NCBI GenBank assembly: GCA_017629275.1
Contig: JAGBXM010000146.1
Location: forward strand, 1 to 49,108
DNA: 49,108 nucleotides
Source of the DNA: Clostridia bacterium
GTDB taxonomy: Bacteria; Bacillota; Clostridia; Oscillospirales; Acutalibacteraceae
Direction: 5' to 3'
Part shown: piece after piece, positions 40,966-49,108 of the stretch
Position numbering within the stretch: the stretch's first letter is position 1
Layout of the letters: every line of letters begins with the position of its first letter
The notes under the pieces: generated by a model
Seen by the model: only the letters and a program-made list of their open reading frames with translations
Database searches by the model: none
What the model was told of the DNA's origin: nothing
Position numbers and translations under genes: made by a program

Positions 40966-43900
40966 GTGAAAGGCTTTAAATCAAAAATTGCCGTACTGTT
41001 GGTATTAGTGATAGCGTTTGCTTCACTGCTTTCAATGGTAGGCCCTGCTTCTGCACTTGTTGGTGACTACAACGGATCAGGCACCTTAAGTACTGCAGAC
41101 GCTGTGTATCTTCTTTATCACACGTTGTTCGGTAGTGAGGAATATCCCATTACTCAGGACGGCGACTCCAATGGCGACGGAAAAGTCGATGGTGAGGATG
41201 CAACGCATCTTTTGTTCAACATTCTTTTTGGATCGGATGATTATCCGTTACCTTACGTTAACATTACGTTGAACAATAACGGTATTGTAAATACCTACGA
41301 TATGTTGCCCGGTTCCGATCTTAATCCTCTTGGCACACTTTATTGTGACGGTCTTACCAGCTTTGAGTTTGACGGATGGTACAATAGTGACTTTACTAAA
41401 GAATATACGACAGTACCTGATGTTGACACGACTTTGTACGCTAAGTATGACGGTTACACTGCTTATTCGTTTGACCGTGGCGGCTATTATGATCCCAATA
41501 ACAGGGGATTTATTTCTGCTGTTGATGATCCGTTTGGCGGCGAAGGCAAGGTATTGTATACTCCTATCATTGATAAAAATGATTCGGTTACCTACGGTTA
41601 TTATCGTGCGTTGGCCCCCAGTGCCAACGATGGAACTACGAATACAGGCTTCGATTTTAAAAAGGATCACACATATCGCGTTTCTTTCTATTACAGATTC
41701 GCAGAAAGTGACCCCAGTGGTGCAGTTTGCAGTCTTGAATTTTACGGTGTTGATCCTGCAGGTATTCATAAAAACAGTTATAAGACCAAGATTGGCAATA
41801 GTGTAAAACTCAACAATAAGAACAGTTGGGCTTATTACGAGGCTGACGTTACCAACGTGACCGACAATAAGCATCTTTATCTTCGCTTCTTGGGCGGTAG
41901 CTCAACTGTTGTTTATAACTTCTATTTTGACAACCTCGTTATCAAAGACGTAACTCCTGTTGAGGTAGAAGGTATTAAGCTTGTTAACGGCGGTATTACT
42001 GAGACTTCTGAACTTCAGGTTGGTGATGCCTTGCCGGTATTGTCAACGTATGCTGATGAATTGAGTAATAAGACCTTTGCATTTGACGGTTGGTATGATC
42101 AAACGCTTACGAAAAAATACACCACCGTTGATGCAAACGTTGATACTTACTATGCTAAGTACAATAAACTGACCAAGTTCAGTTTTGAGGCGGGCGGCAT
42201 TTACGACCCCAACGGAAGATATTCTGCCACAAGCACGGGAATTCCTTGTTGGTACAGAGAGTGGGATCCTGTTAATCCCGGTAACGTTGTATTGAGAGCC
42301 TATCCCACCGATGGAAACAATACACACGTTGGTTTGTCTGTGCTCGATGGTATTGATGGCGGATATACTCTTATACCCGGTAACCAGTACGTTATGACAT
42401 TCAATTATTACATTGAAAATGATGTTATTGAAAGTACGTCTGTATCGGTTCGCGGTTCGGCAAAGGGCAACATTGGCGCCACCGGAAATAAGACTGAGTC
42501 ACTTGGAAGCTGTAAGCTTACTACTGTGAACCAGTGGGCAAGTGAAACACTATATTTCACCGCTGACAGTAAAGCGGCTGATTCACCGTATCTTATCTTT
42601 ATGACTCAGAACGGCGCAAAAATCCCTAATCTGAAGTTGTATTTTGATAATATTATCATCAGAGAATTCGATGCAGATGAAGAGGTTCTCATCTACACTT
42701 ATACTAATGAAATATTCACTAATGATAACGGTGTTGTTACCGAGCTTGACAGAACCTACCTTGGTGCAGAACTTCCTGCAACCCCCACTTATTATGGTGC
42801 AGAGTCTTACGGTTGGTATAATGCAACTCTGAACGCTAAGTATTCTACTATTCCCGGTAAAAATATTACGATGTATGCGAAGTACGACGGTAACGTTTAT
42901 AACTTCGAAAACGGCGGATATTACGATCCTAACGGTAAGTTCGGCGTTGGTAGCTCGAAGTTTGAGGTCGTTGCTGATCCCACCGATGCTTCAAATACCG
43001 TTTTGAAGACCGACCTTAAAAATGACGTTGGTAACAAGCACTTTGCATTTAATGCTTCGGGTTACGATAATACAGACGGTTATAAGTTGACTGTCGGCAA
43101 TAATTACGAGATTTCGTTTATGTATTACGCCGAAAATCTGAATGAAAACGGTGTTTCTATTCAGTTCAGAGGTTGTAAGTCGGCCAACATCGGTATTACC
43201 GGCGGCAAGTCTTCGGGACAGGGTCCTGCGAATTTAAAGGTTGAAGGTAAGTGGACCGGTGTTACAGTCAACTTCACATATAAGGGTAAAGACCTCACTG
43301 ATGAAATCAATCCGTACCTTATTATGATGGTACAGGACGGCTCGGCATCGCAGGGTAGTGCAGCTTGTACAGCAACCGTATATATTGACGACGTTGTTAT
43401 TAAAGAAACTGTTCCTGCAAAGACCTATACTGCTAACGATGTTATATTGGGTGGTTGGACGCTTGGCTATGCAAACCGTCCGCTTAATATAGTTGTTCCT
43501 GCAGCTAACTTCTCCTATCTTGCAATGATGCAGTGTGAAGAACTTGTTGAAGTAATCAAGGGCATCACTTCGACTTCTACGGTTGCCAACATCGTATTTG
43601 AGGATGAGTGGACCGAAAAAGAAAATCAGGCAAACATCTTCGTTGGCAACGTTAAGGGACATTCGCGTGACAATATTCATAAGATTAACACCACGAGTTT
43701 CGGTAAAGATGATTATGCTTATGCGATAGGCAAGGGCAACGTTTATATCGACGGCGGTAGCACCTATGCTCTTGCGATGGGTATCTCTGAATTTGCGAAG
43801 GCGATAGAGTCTGCCTCTAAAGGATATGAATTTGCTGTCGGTTCAAAGACTACAGGTGTTTATTCCGATAAGATTGACAGTTATTCTTCGGCATCTTACT

Positions 43901-44805
43901 ATCGACCTGCATTCCTTGAAGATTTTGATCAGGATGATATTGATACTACTATTTGGAACGTATACGATAAGAAAGAGTCTAAGGCTCGTGATATCGTAGA
44001 TGAAAACGGTAATATTATCTATGACGGTGTTATTGATGATGAGAAAACTCCTGACGAAGGAACAGGTCATAATTGGGTAAGAGCCCGTTCCGCAAAGGAT
44101 ACTTATCTTGAAAACGGATGTGTTGTTTTCAACGGACGTTATTCTAAAGATCATGAGATATTCTACGGCGGTATGTTGAGAACTCACAATCAGATGGAAT
44201 TCCTTTACGGCTACGTTGAAACTAGTTGTATCACTCAGCAGGGCGCATCGCTTTGGTCGGCTGTTTGGATGACACCGCAGGGAGATACTACCGGACTTTA
44301 CAGACCTGAGATCGACATTAACGAAAGCTTTGGTAATTCAAGGTATTCTGCATTTAATATGCACTCCTGGCCGACGACGGTGGGTTCAAATCTTCAGAAA
44401 CCCAAATACTCGCTTGACAGCAGAGACTATAACGATAAGAAGGCGGATGCCGGTGCGGGAAATACCTTCAATGACGGTTTCCATACCTTTGGTGTTTTGT
44501 GGACACCTGACGGCTGCAAGTTTACTGTTGATGGCGATGTTCAATTTGAGTATATGTATAATCCGACGAGCAAGTATTACAACAACGACATCGACGCTTT
44601 CCACGATCGCATGAGTCTTATCGTTTCGTTAACGGTTGGTAACGCAAGTTCCGGTTCCGATCCTATACTCGGTGCTGATTATTGGAACACAACCAACAAG
44701 TACATTGTTGATTATGTTCACATTTATCAGATCGACGGTCAGGACATCTTCTTCACTCCCAGAGAGGCAGTTGAGATCAATAGAACCGATCTTGGCGAAA
44801 GATAA
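40966..44805 (+). CDS. Giant secreted dockerin-CBM-GH16 enzyme, array copy 1
   Basis: 1,279 residues, GTG start with GGAGG upstream. Signal peptide 1-30; dockerin-like pair 33-92 (GDYNGSGTLSTADAVYLL and GDSNGDGKVDGEDATHLL, calcium ligands largely kept); three InlB/Flg_new-like repeats (about 97-161, 337-402, 580-644; pattern FDGWYN...YAKY); three CBM4/9-like modules between them (about 165-330, 404-570, 645-820), each ending in YxDNxxIxx; a hexosaminidase/alpha-glucuronidase N-like domain (about 839-955, IDGGSTYALAMGISEFAK); GH16 domain (983-1268) with EIDINE (E1115, D1117, E1120). It probably cleaves a beta-glucan-type polysaccharide, tethered through its dockerin. No cohesin is in the window. 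Confidence 0.88.
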   Translation: MKGFKSKIAVLLVLVIAFASLLSMVGPASALVGDYNGSGTLSTADAVYLLYHTLFGSEEYPITQDGDSNGDGKVDGEDATHLLFNILFGSDDYPLPYVNITLNNNGIVNTYDMLPGSDLNPLGTLYCDGLTSFEFDGWYNSDFTKEYTTVPDVDTTLYAKYDGYTAYSFDRGGYYDPNNRGFISAVDDPFGGEGKVLYTPIIDKNDSVTYGYYRALAPSANDGTTNTGFDFKKDHTYRVSFYYRFAESDPSGAVCSLEFYGVDPAGIHKNSYKTKIGNSVKLNNKNSWAYYEADVTNVTDNKHLYLRFLGGSSTVVYNFYFDNLVIKDVTPVEVEGIKLVNGGITETSELQVGDALPVLSTYADELSNKTFAFDGWYDQTLTKKYTTVDANVDTYYAKYNKLTKFSFEAGGIYDPNGRYSATSTGIPCWYREWDPVNPGNVVLRAYPTDGNNTHVGLSVLDGIDGGYTLIPGNQYVMTFNYYIENDVIESTSVSVRGSAKGNIGATGNKTESLGSCKLTTVNQWASETLYFTADSKAADSPYLIFMTQNGAKIPNLKLYFDNIIIREFDADEEVLIYTYTNEIFTNDNGVVTELDRTYLGAELPATPTYYGAESYGWYNATLNAKYSTIPGKNITMYAKYDGNVYNFENGGYYDPNGKFGVGSSKFEVVADPTDASNTVLKTDLKNDVGNKHFAFNASGYDNTDGYKLTVGNNYEISFMYYAENLNENGVSIQFRGCKSANIGITGGKSSGQGPANLKVEGKWTGVTVNFTYKGKDLTDEINPYLIMMVQDGSASQGSAACTATVYIDDVVIKETVPAKTYTANDVILGGWTLGYANRPLNIVVPAANFSYLAMMQCEELVEVIKGITSTSTVANIVFEDEWTEKENQANIFVGNVKGHSRDNIHKINTTSFGKDDYAYAIGKGNVYIDGGSTYALAMGISEFAKAIESASKGYEFAVGSKTTGVYSDKIDSYSSASYYRPAFLEDFDQDDIDTTIWNVYDKKESKARDIVDENGNIIYDGVIDDEKTPDEGTGHNWVRARSAKDTYLENGCVVFNGRYSKDHEIFYGGMLRTHNQMEFLYGYVETSCITQQGASLWSAVWMTPQGDTTGLYRPEIDINESFGNSRYSAFNMHSWPTTVGSNLQKPKYSLDSRDYNDKKADAGAGNTFNDGFHTFGVLWTPDGCKFTVDGDVQFEYMYNPTSKYYNNDIDAFHDRMSLIVSLTVGNASSGSDPILGADYWNTTNKYIVDYVHIYQIDGQDIFFTPREAVEINRTDLGER

Positions 44806-44824
44806 GTTATAAATTTGATTTTTT

Positions 44825-44863
44825 GAGGCTATCTCATTTAACTAATGAGATAGCCTCTTTTTT
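44825..44863 (+). terminator. Terminator of array copy 1
   Basis: GAGGCTATCTCATT pairs perfectly with AATGAGATAGCCTC, followed by T6. Confidence 0.92.
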
Positions 44864-44903
44864 GTTCGTTTTGACAGTATTTACCGTTGGAGTTAAATTT
44901 ATC

Positions 44904-44932
44904 TTGAATTTTAACCGTTTGGACATTATACT
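44904..44932 (+). promoter_or_regulatory. Promoter of array copy 2
   Basis: TTGAAT (44904-44909), 17-base spacer, TATACT (44927-44932). GTTAAA ... TTTAAC inverted arms (44892-44914) overlap the -35. The same promoter recurs at 48945. Confidence 0.75.
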
Positions 44933-44981
44933 TATTATGTAAAATTGTATGCAAAACAATTACTATAAAGGAGGCAATATC

Positions 44982-47900
44982 TTGAAAAGTTTTAAATCAA
45001 AAATTGCTTTACTGTTGGTTTTGGTGATAGCTTTTGCTTCATTATTTTCAGCGGTTGGCACGGCTTCTGCTCTCGGTGGCGACTTTAACGGTTCGGGAAC
45101 CTTGAGTACAGCAGATGCCATTTATCTTCTTTATCATACCTTGTTCGGTGATGAAGATTATCCTATCGATCAGAAGGGTGATGTCAATAACGACGGCGTT
45201 GTCAATGCAGATGATGCAACATATCTTTTGTTCAGCATTCTGTTTGGTGAAGAATACTACCCGATGCCGTACGTTAACGTAACCTTTAACAACAATGGTC
45301 AGGTCAATACTTATGAAATGCTGCCTGGCTCTCAGTTGAATCCGTTGGCTGATTTTAAGGGTGACAATTTGAATACGTTTTCCTTTGACGGTTGGTATGA
45401 CAGTACATTTACCACGGAGTATACGACTGTTCCCGATACCGATATTACCTTGTATGCAAAGTACGACGGATATACAGCATATACCTTCGATAACGGCGGT
45501 TATTACGATCCTAATAACATGAAGCTTATTACTGCCGTTGATGATCCGTTCGGCGGAGAGGGCAAGGTATTGTATACTCCGATTATTAATAAAAATGATT
45601 CTGCTACTTACGGTTATTATCGTGCGTTGGCCCCGAGTGCCAATGATGGAACTACAAATGCAGGCTTCGATTTTAAAAAGGGTCATACTTACACCGTAGC
45701 TTTCGATTACCGTTTCGCAGAGAATAACCCGAGTGGTGCAACCTGTAATCTTCAGGTGTATGCGGTTAATTCTGCCGGTATTTATAAGGATAGTAATAAA
45801 GCGAATATTTCGGGCGTAGGTGGCACCTTAACCAACAAAGGAAAATGGACGAGGTACAGTTTTACTGTTACGAACACTACCGATTATAAGCATCTTTATC
45901 TGAGATTGTTGGGTGGCAGTTTGACAACAATTTATGATTTATATCTTGATAATCTTACGATTGCTGACATTACACCTAAAGCGGGCGTAAAGCTTGTTGA
46001 TGGCGGTGTGACAGAATTGACTGAACTTAAAACAGGCGATTCTTTGCCGCAATTAGATAATATTTTTGACGATGTCAGCAATAAAGAATTTATATTTGAC
46101 GGTTGGTATGATGAAACACTTACTAATAAGTATACTACCGTTGATTCGGCAGTAGATACTTATTATGCCATATACGACGACATTACTGAATTCAGTTTTG
46201 AGACGTGTGGTATGTATGATCCGAACGGTAGATATTCTGCTACAAGTACAGGTATTTCTTGTTGGTATCGTGTTTGGGACCCCGAAGGTAGTGATAATAT
46301 CTGTATGAGAGCTAATCTTGGTTCTCATGGAAATAATACACATTTTGCTTTGCAGTTGGCCGAAGGTGTCGATCAAGGCTTCACTTTGTCATCGGACAGT
46401 AAGTATGTAATTTCGTTCGATTACTATGTAAAATCCGAGTCTGTCCAGTCACAATCAGTTTCGGTACGTGGCTCTGCAAAGTCGAATATCGGTACAAGTG
46501 GACAAAAAACCGAATCGGGGTTGGGTTCTGCTACACTTACTGATATCAATAAGTGGAGTACCTCATCGCTGTATATTCAACCCAACTCAAGCGTTGAGAG
46601 TTATCCGTATCTGATATTTATGGCTCAAGCAAATAGCAGTGTTTCTGACCTTTTGCTATATGTTGATAACCTTGTTATAAGAGAATATTCTGCAGATGAA
46701 GATGTACGTGTACACACTGTCATCCATAACATAAAATTCAATGATAACGGAGATGTCAGTGAAGTTGATAAGTCGTATGTCGGCTTTGACCTTCCTGAGG
46801 GTACTGAGTATTACGGTGCAGAATTCAAGGGCTGGTATAACGATGCTCTTAATGCTAAGTATGCTAATATGCCTGCAAGCAACGTAACGCTTTATTCGAA
46901 GTATGATGGTAATGTGTATAACTTTGAAAACGGTGGATATTACGACCCCGACGGTGAATTCGGTACAGATTCTTCGTTGTATAGTATTTGCGAGAATCCT
47001 ACTGATAGTACCGACACTGTCATAAAGTCTTCACTCAAGGGCAATGCGGGTAATAATCATTTTGCGTTTAATGCTTCGGGCTATGATGGTTCTGACGGCT
47101 ACAAGTTGACTGTCGGTAATACATATCAGATATCATTTATGTATTATGCCGAAGATCTTAATGAAAACGGTGCTACCGTTCAGTTCAGAGGATGTAAGCA
47201 GACAAACATCGGAACGACAGGCGGAAAGTCGATTGCACAGGGCGGTAAGCTTCTTAATGTTGAGAAGCAATGGACCGGTGTTACATCTACCTTCACTTAT
47301 ACCGGTGAGGAACTCACAGACGAGATTGCTCCGTATCTTATTATGATGGTACAGGACGGTTCTGCTTCTGAAGGTGCTGAGGCTTGTACAGCGACCGTTT
47401 ACTTTGACGATATAGTTATTAAGGAAATCGAGCCTGAAAAGACATATTTAACCCGAAAGATCAATATCGGCAGTTATACTCTCGGTTCTAAGTTTTGGAA
47501 CATCATCTCGTACGGTCACTATATAGTTATTCCTTCAAACAATTTCTCATACCTTGCAATGATGCAGTGTGAAGAGTTAGCCAAAACCATTAAGGGTATC
47601 ACATCTTCCTCGCTTAATGTGCAAATTGTAACTGAGGATGATTGGAAGCAGACGGATTACCAGATTAATATTTTTGTCGGTGATGTAAAAGGTCATACGC
47701 GTGACAATACATACAAGGTCGACGATTCCATATTTACCGAAGACGATTACCAGTATAATATCGGTGATGGTAATGTATATATCGACGGTGGCAGCACCTA
47801 TGCGTTGGCTATGGGTATTTCGGAATTTGCCAAGGCGCTTGAGGCTACTACGGATGGTTATACGTTTAGCACAGGTACTAAAGTGAGCGGCAAGTATTCT

Positions 47901-48842
47901 GAAAAGATCGACAGTTACTCGACAGCTTCTTACTACCGTCCGACCTTCCTTGAGGATTTTGATCAGGATGAGATCGATACTACCATTTGGAATGTAATCG
48001 ACAAAAAAGAGTCCAAAGCACGTGATATTGTTGACAGGAACGGCGATATGATTTATGATGGTGTTATCGACGATCCTGAAAATACACCTGATGAGGGCAA
48101 AGGTCATAATTGGAAAATGTCGCGTTCTGCCAAGGACACCTATCTTGAAAATGGTTGTCTTGTTATCAACGGTCGTTATTCGGAGGAACATGAGTTATTT
48201 TACGGAGGCAGGTTGCAATCGCATGGTCAATTGGAATATCTGTACGGATATCTTGAAGTAAGCTGTATTACAGCTCACGGTGAGTCATTGTGGTCTTCTG
48301 TCTGGGCAACTCTCAATACAAATGGTACAGGTCTGTTTAGATCTGAGGTTGATGTAAATGAAAGCTTTGGTAATGCAAGGTATTCTGCCTTTAATATGCA
48401 TACCTGGCCTACGACCGCAGGCTCTTACTTTGGTAAAGAGCACTATGATCTTGGTTCTAGGGGTTCATCGTCCAGGAAGGCTGATGCCGGTTCGGGTAAA
48501 ACATTTGCGACGGATTTCCACACCTTTGGCTTTTTGTGGACTCCTGACGGAGGTAAGTTTACTGTAGACGGACAAATGTACTATCAGTATAATTTTGATC
48601 CGAAAAGCAGTTACTACAATGCTGACATAGATGCTTTCCATGAAAGAATGAGTCTTATTGTTTCTATGACGGTTGGTAACGCAAGTTCCGGTTCCGATCC
48701 TATACTCGGTGCTGATTATTGGAACACAACTAACAAGTACATTGTTGATTATGTTCACATTTATCAGATCGACGGTCAGGATATCTTCTTCACTCCCAGA
48801 GAGGCTGTTGAGATCAATAGAACCGATCTTGGCGAAAGATAA
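44982..48842 (+). CDS. Giant secreted dockerin-CBM-GH16 enzyme, array copy 2
   Basis: A 1,286-residue paralogue of copy 1 with the same module order. The preferred start is TTG at 44982, placed as in copy 1 after GGAGGCAATATC; an ATG at 44949 would read through the RBS. Signal peptide KSFKSKIALLLVLVIAFASL; dockerin-like GDFNGSGTLSTADAIYLL and GDVNNDGVVNADDATYLL; three repeat/CBM blocks; a hexosaminidase-N-like domain; and GH16 (about 989-1275) with EVDVNE (E1122, D1124, E1127). The last 57 residues are identical to copy 1, while the interior differs clearly, so specificities may differ. Confidence 0.88.
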   Translation: MKSFKSKIALLLVLVIAFASLFSAVGTASALGGDFNGSGTLSTADAIYLLYHTLFGDEDYPIDQKGDVNNDGVVNADDATYLLFSILFGEEYYPMPYVNVTFNNNGQVNTYEMLPGSQLNPLADFKGDNLNTFSFDGWYDSTFTTEYTTVPDTDITLYAKYDGYTAYTFDNGGYYDPNNMKLITAVDDPFGGEGKVLYTPIINKNDSATYGYYRALAPSANDGTTNAGFDFKKGHTYTVAFDYRFAENNPSGATCNLQVYAVNSAGIYKDSNKANISGVGGTLTNKGKWTRYSFTVTNTTDYKHLYLRLLGGSLTTIYDLYLDNLTIADITPKAGVKLVDGGVTELTELKTGDSLPQLDNIFDDVSNKEFIFDGWYDETLTNKYTTVDSAVDTYYAIYDDITEFSFETCGMYDPNGRYSATSTGISCWYRVWDPEGSDNICMRANLGSHGNNTHFALQLAEGVDQGFTLSSDSKYVISFDYYVKSESVQSQSVSVRGSAKSNIGTSGQKTESGLGSATLTDINKWSTSSLYIQPNSSVESYPYLIFMAQANSSVSDLLLYVDNLVIREYSADEDVRVHTVIHNIKFNDNGDVSEVDKSYVGFDLPEGTEYYGAEFKGWYNDALNAKYANMPASNVTLYSKYDGNVYNFENGGYYDPDGEFGTDSSLYSICENPTDSTDTVIKSSLKGNAGNNHFAFNASGYDGSDGYKLTVGNTYQISFMYYAEDLNENGATVQFRGCKQTNIGTTGGKSIAQGGKLLNVEKQWTGVTSTFTYTGEELTDEIAPYLIMMVQDGSASEGAEACTATVYFDDIVIKEIEPEKTYLTRKINIGSYTLGSKFWNIISYGHYIVIPSNNFSYLAMMQCEELAKTIKGITSSSLNVQIVTEDDWKQTDYQINIFVGDVKGHTRDNTYKVDDSIFTEDDYQYNIGDGNVYIDGGSTYALAMGISEFAKALEATTDGYTFSTGTKVSGKYSEKIDSYSTASYYRPTFLEDFDQDEIDTTIWNVIDKKESKARDIVDRNGDMIYDGVIDDPENTPDEGKGHNWKMSRSAKDTYLENGCLVINGRYSEEHELFYGGRLQSHGQLEYLYGYLEVSCITAHGESLWSSVWATLNTNGTGLFRSEVDVNESFGNARYSAFNMHTWPTTAGSYFGKEHYDLGSRGSSSRKADAGSGKTFATDFHTFGFLWTPDGGKFTVDGQMYYQYNFDPKSSYYNADIDAFHERMSLIVSMTVGNASSGSDPILGADYWNTTNKYIVDYVHIYQIDGQDIFFTPREAVEINRTDLGER

Positions 48843-48865
48843 AACTAATACAGTTTAATCCCTTT

Positions 48866-48904
48866 GAGGCCATCTCATTTAACTAATGAGATGGCCTCTT
48901 TTTT
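48866..48904 (+). terminator. Terminator of array copy 2
   Basis: GAGGCCATCTCATT pairs perfectly with AATGAGATGGCCTC, followed by T6. Compared with copy 1 a T-A pair has become C-G with both sides changed. Confidence 0.92.
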
Positions 48905-48944
48905 GTTCAGTTTAACAGTATTTGCCGTTGGAGTTAAATTCATC

Positions 48945-48973
48945 TTGAATTTTAACTGTTTGGACATTATACT
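48945..48973 (+). promoter_or_regulatory. Promoter of array copy 3
   Basis: TTGAAT (48945-48950), 17-base spacer, TATACT (48968-48973), the same element and spacing as at 44904. Confidence 0.75.
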
Positions 48974-49022
48974 TATTATGTAAAATTGTATGTAAATCAA
49001 TTATTATAAAGGAGGCAATATC

Positions 49023-49108
49023 TTGAAAAGTTTTAAATCAAAAATTGCTTTACTGTTGGTTTTGGTGATAGCTTTTGCTTCATTATTTTCAGCGGTTGGC
49101 ACGGCTTC
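49023..49108 (+). CDS. Array copy 3, 5' end only (cut by the window edge)
   Basis: TTG start after GGAGGCAATATC. The 86 visible bases encode KSFKSKIALLLVLVIAFASL and the first part of the signal-peptide C-region, and are identical in nucleotide sequence to the start of copy 2. The gene continues beyond the window, so the array has at least three intact members plus one remnant. Confidence 0.88.
   Translation, partial: MKSFKSKIALLLVLVIAFASLFSAVGTA

Noticed and set aside
1..49108. Transposase, IS element or prophage genes
   Set aside because: I looked for transposase DDE, integrase and phage structural motifs in the translated frames and saw none; the tRNA-Pro scar is the only hint of past integration.

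Overview
The window looks like chromosomal DNA of an uncultured, endospore-forming, anaerobic Clostridia member, most like the gut Oscillospiraceae/Ruminococcaceae. The evidence is the spoIIGA-sigE operon with Spo0A-box-like sites, the cotJA-cotJB-cotJC spore-coat operon, FMN and SAM-I riboswitches, clostridial gene orders (lon-engB; ylxM-ffh-rpsP-khpA-rimM-trmD), moderately low GC, frequent TTG/GTG starts with good Shine-Dalgarno sequences, and dockerin-bearing glycoside hydrolases. The genus is not determined.

Layout. 1-6.9 kb: a tRNA-Leu on the minus strand, then a plus-strand run lon-engB-lysA-GH3 (NagZ-like)-DUF6062. 6.9-10.1 kb: an OGG-type DNA glycosylase, an intergenic region with two DnaA-box-like sites, and the spoIIG locus. 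10.2-14.8 kb: two minus-strand cell-envelope proteins (TIM-barrel-like/amidase fusion and GHL10 family). 14.8-17.5 kb: DUF1294, FMN riboswitch-ribU, SAM riboswitch-metK. 17.6-20.8 kb: a PepD-like peptidase and a GH16 lipoprotein. 20.9-28 kb: a heterodimeric ABC exporter, small housekeeping genes (DUF896, HAD hydrolase, Maf) and an orphan oligopeptide-binding lipoprotein. 28-32.2 kb: SRP/ribosome maturation operon and an HPr protein. 32.2-36.9 kb: Nudix hydrolase, a chimeric uxaB'-'uxaA relic, an MFS transporter preceded by three back-to-back hairpins, a second trmD paralogue and cotJABC.

Accessory end (37-49.1 kb). A tRNA-Pro is followed by a mosaic of tRNA-Pro fragments in both orientations, a cluster of five copies of a short motif, two small membrane-protein genes, an unrecognised membrane protein and an unrecognised soluble protein fused closely to a GH16 gene remnant. 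Then comes a tandem array of giant secreted GH16 enzymes: two complete genes of about 1,280 codons and the start of a third, each with its own near-identical promoter, RBS and terminator. Each complete protein has a signal peptide, N-terminal dockerin-like pair, three repeat/CBM-like blocks, a hexosaminidase-N-like domain and a C-terminal GH16 domain with an intact E-x-D-x-x-E motif. This array, which appears to be evolving in concert, is the most distinctive system in the window; it probably attacks a beta-glucan or related polysaccharide and may belong to a cellulosome-like assembly.
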